From Candidatus Atribacter alterifermentans (lineage in GTDB: Bacteria > Atribacterota > Atribacteria > Atribacterales > Atribacteraceae), in the NCBI GenBank assembly GCA_012517635.1, contig JAAYUP010000161.1:1-6623 (forward strand): DNA of 6,623 nt, in the 5' to 3' direction. A program made the position numbers and the translations under genes. The notes below the pieces were generated by a model. The model was not told where the DNA came from and did no database searches. It saw nothing but the letters and a program-made list of their open reading frames with translations. Position 1 is the first letter of the stretch. The number at the start of each line of letters is the position of its first letter. This document shows positions 5,383 through 6,623 of this stretch, piece after piece.

Positions 5383-5397
5383 ATTTCTTATTTATTA
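5373..5397. repeat. AT-only inverted repeat across the LacI-family stop codon
   Basis: TAATAAATA (5373-5381) and TATTTATTA (5389-5397) are perfect 9-base arms with a 7-base loop. All pairs are A-T and no T run follows, so it is a poor terminator. It could be an operator, or chance in AT-rich DNA. A possible -10 TATACT (5410-5415) lies just downstream. Confidence 0.3.
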
Positions 5398-5434
5398 ATA
5401 TAAAATTTATATACTCAACAAAAAAAAGAATAAG

Positions 5435-5513
5435 AAAGGAGGGCGTGAATTACTCTTTTATAGTAATTGGGTAAAAATGAATAAAAATTCTTAAAAAAGG
5501 AGGCTTGAATTCT
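5435..5513 (+). promoter_or_regulatory. Leader of the sugar-binding protein gene with duplicated ribosome binding site
   Basis: Two near-identical strong Shine-Dalgarno segments lie 61 bp apart: AAAGGAGGGCGTGAATT from 5435 and AAAGGAGGCTTGAATT from 5496. The second serves the binding protein gene. The first precedes only a 9-codon frame (GTG 5445, stop 5472-5474), and a 5-codon ATG frame follows at 5477-5494. AATTAC (5448-5453) and GTAATT (5463-5468) form an inverted repeat between them, a possible operator or hairpin. Whether the short frames are translated is unknown. Confidence 0.45.
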
Positions 5514-6623
5514 TTGAATAAAACTATTGTTACTCTATTGATTATATGTTTTCTCCTCGTTGGGATTGCTCCCGCATTTGCTCAAGTCGATATCCATGTG
5601 ATGTTTCAAACTGGTGGAGACATGATACCCGCAGTAAATTTTAAGGAAGAATATGAAGCAAATAATCCAGGGATTACAATTACCTTAGAAGAAGTACCTT
5701 CGGAAAGCCTTTATGAAAAACAAATGACCGAATTTCTGACCGGAACAGGGTCTTATGACCTAATCGAGCTCTATCCAACTTGGATGGGTGATTACGTTCC
5801 TTATGTCGAGAACCTTGATTCCTTCTTTGAAAAATTTGCGGATGAAATGAATGTAGACGATTATATCGAAGGAGCTCAAGTTGGATTCAATAAATGGGAA
5901 GGATCGTGGTATGCTGTCCCTTACGATGGTGATGTTGTAATTTTTTATTATCGAAAAGATCTTTTTGAAGATCCTGCCATTATGGAGGAATTCAAAGGTA
6001 TTTACGGGCGAGATTTGCAAGTTCCTAACACCTGGGACGAGGTGTTGGATTGTGCCGAATTTTTCACTAGAGATAATTTCGCCGGTCAAGATAAGTTTTA
6101 TGGAATCGCAATGATCGCGAGCCGCCATTGGTGGGCTGTAGGTTATTGGTCAAGTGTTTATCGATCCTTCGGTGGTGAGTTTTTCGATGAAAACGGAGAA
6201 ATTGCTTTGAATCGAGAAGCTTTTATCAAGGCTAACGAAATATGGGCAGAAATGATTCGTTTTGCCCCTCCCGGGGTATTGAACTTTGGTTATACCGAAA
6301 CAAAGGAAGCCTTAGCATCTGGCCAAGTAGCAATGGCTCTTCAGTGGGCAACGACTGTTTTTGTCGATCCTCGACAAAGCCAAGTTCATGATCGACTAGG
6401 ATTTGCAGTAATGCCTGGTGTCCTTCAAGAAGATGGCTCTATTTATCGGACGCCAGCATTGGCTTGTGGCAAATGCTTAGCCATTCCAAAATCCGCCAAG
6501 AACAAAGAAGAAGCTTTTAAGTTTGCTGCTTTCTTATCAAGCCCAGAAGTACAGGTCTGGTCTACTGTAAATGGTACTGGTATTGACCCCAATCGATATT
6601 CTGTGTTAGAAGACCCTCGAGTA
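5514..6623 (+). CDS. ABC transporter sugar-binding protein (family 1), 3' end beyond window
   Basis: The frame stays open for 370 codons to the last base; the stop is outside. The start is a TTG at 5514, 10 bases after AAAGGAGG (5496-5503). An in-frame TTG at 5505 is too close to that site. Residues 1-23 are a type I signal peptide (MNKTIV, hydrophobic core, APAFA|Q), not a lipoprotein. The mature part matches family 1 extracellular solute-binding proteins of carbohydrate ABC importers: KEEYEANNPGITITLEEVP (44-62), YDLIELYPTW (81-90), WYAVPYDGDVVIFYYRKDLF (132-151), PNTWDEVLDCAEFF (171-184), ALASGQVAMALQW (266-278) and AIPKSAKNKEEAFKFAAFLS (323-342). Aromatic residues such as the WW at 206-207 fit sugar stacking. 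Comparable proteins run to about 420-440 residues, so perhaps 50-70 are missing. Permease genes would be expected next. The LacI-family gene just upstream is its probable regulator. Confidence 0.93.
   Translation, partial: MNKTIVTLLIICFLLVGIAPAFAQVDIHVMFQTGGDMIPAVNFKEEYEANNPGITITLEEVPSESLYEKQMTEFLTGTGSYDLIELYPTWMGDYVPYVENLDSFFEKFADEMNVDDYIEGAQVGFNKWEGSWYAVPYDGDVVIFYYRKDLFEDPAIMEEFKGIYGRDLQVPNTWDEVLDCAEFFTRDNFAGQDKFYGIAMIASRHWWAVGYWSSVYRSFGGEFFDENGEIALNREAFIKANEIWAEMIRFAPPGVLNFGYTETKEALASGQVAMALQWATTVFVDPRQSQVHDRLGFAVMPGVLQEDGSIYRTPALACGKCLAIPKSAKNKEEAFKFAAFLSSPEVQVWSTVNGTGIDPNRYSVLEDPRV

Noticed and set aside
5760..6128. Minus-strand open frame of 122 codons
   Set aside because: It is antisense to the sugar-binding protein, whose frame shows continuous family motifs through this stretch.

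Overview
The window comes from an AT-rich bacterial chromosome. It has bacterial-type promoters, Shine-Dalgarno sites, intrinsic terminators and type I signal peptides. The intergenic DNA is long and full of palindromic repeats, including types common in uncultured anaerobic thermophile and candidate-phylum genomes. The repeats together with a sugar-uptake cassette would fit a fermentative anaerobe such as an Atribacterota-like lineage, but that placement is a guess.

Layout. Bases 1-700 carry no gene and form a repeat island: three copies, one strongly decayed, of a composite hairpin-bearing repeat, a C6/G6 hairpin, a long polypyrimidine tract, and two related GAGATT..CACGTC repeats in tandem. 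Bases 725-807 hold an operator-like set of direct and inverted repeats. Next comes a small exported protein with a sulfite-oxidase-type molybdopterin fold (893-1498), closed by a clear terminator. A 1.1 kb stretch without protein genes follows. Inside it lies the most interesting object here, a compact structured RNA of about 190 nt (1915-2107) with its own promoter and a closing stem that doubles as a terminator. I could not assign it to a known RNA class.

An Lrp/AsnC-family regulator (2601-3077) and a PaaI-type hotdog thioesterase (3129-3614) form a likely two-gene operon, with an inverted repeat over the candidate promoter. After another 0.75 kb of AT-rich intergenic DNA comes a LacI-family regulator (4381-5382). 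It is followed after 131 bp by the first 370 codons of a secreted ABC-transporter sugar-binding protein (5514 to the window end). The regulator probably controls the uptake operon that begins with this binding protein. The short gap between them contains a duplicated Shine-Dalgarno/start segment and two inverted repeats.

Functionally, the right half is a standard carbohydrate uptake locus with its local repressor. The middle is a small acyl-CoA thioesterase operon under an amino-acid-type regulator. The left half holds a lone exported molybdoenzyme domain between repeat-rich DNA and a non-coding RNA.
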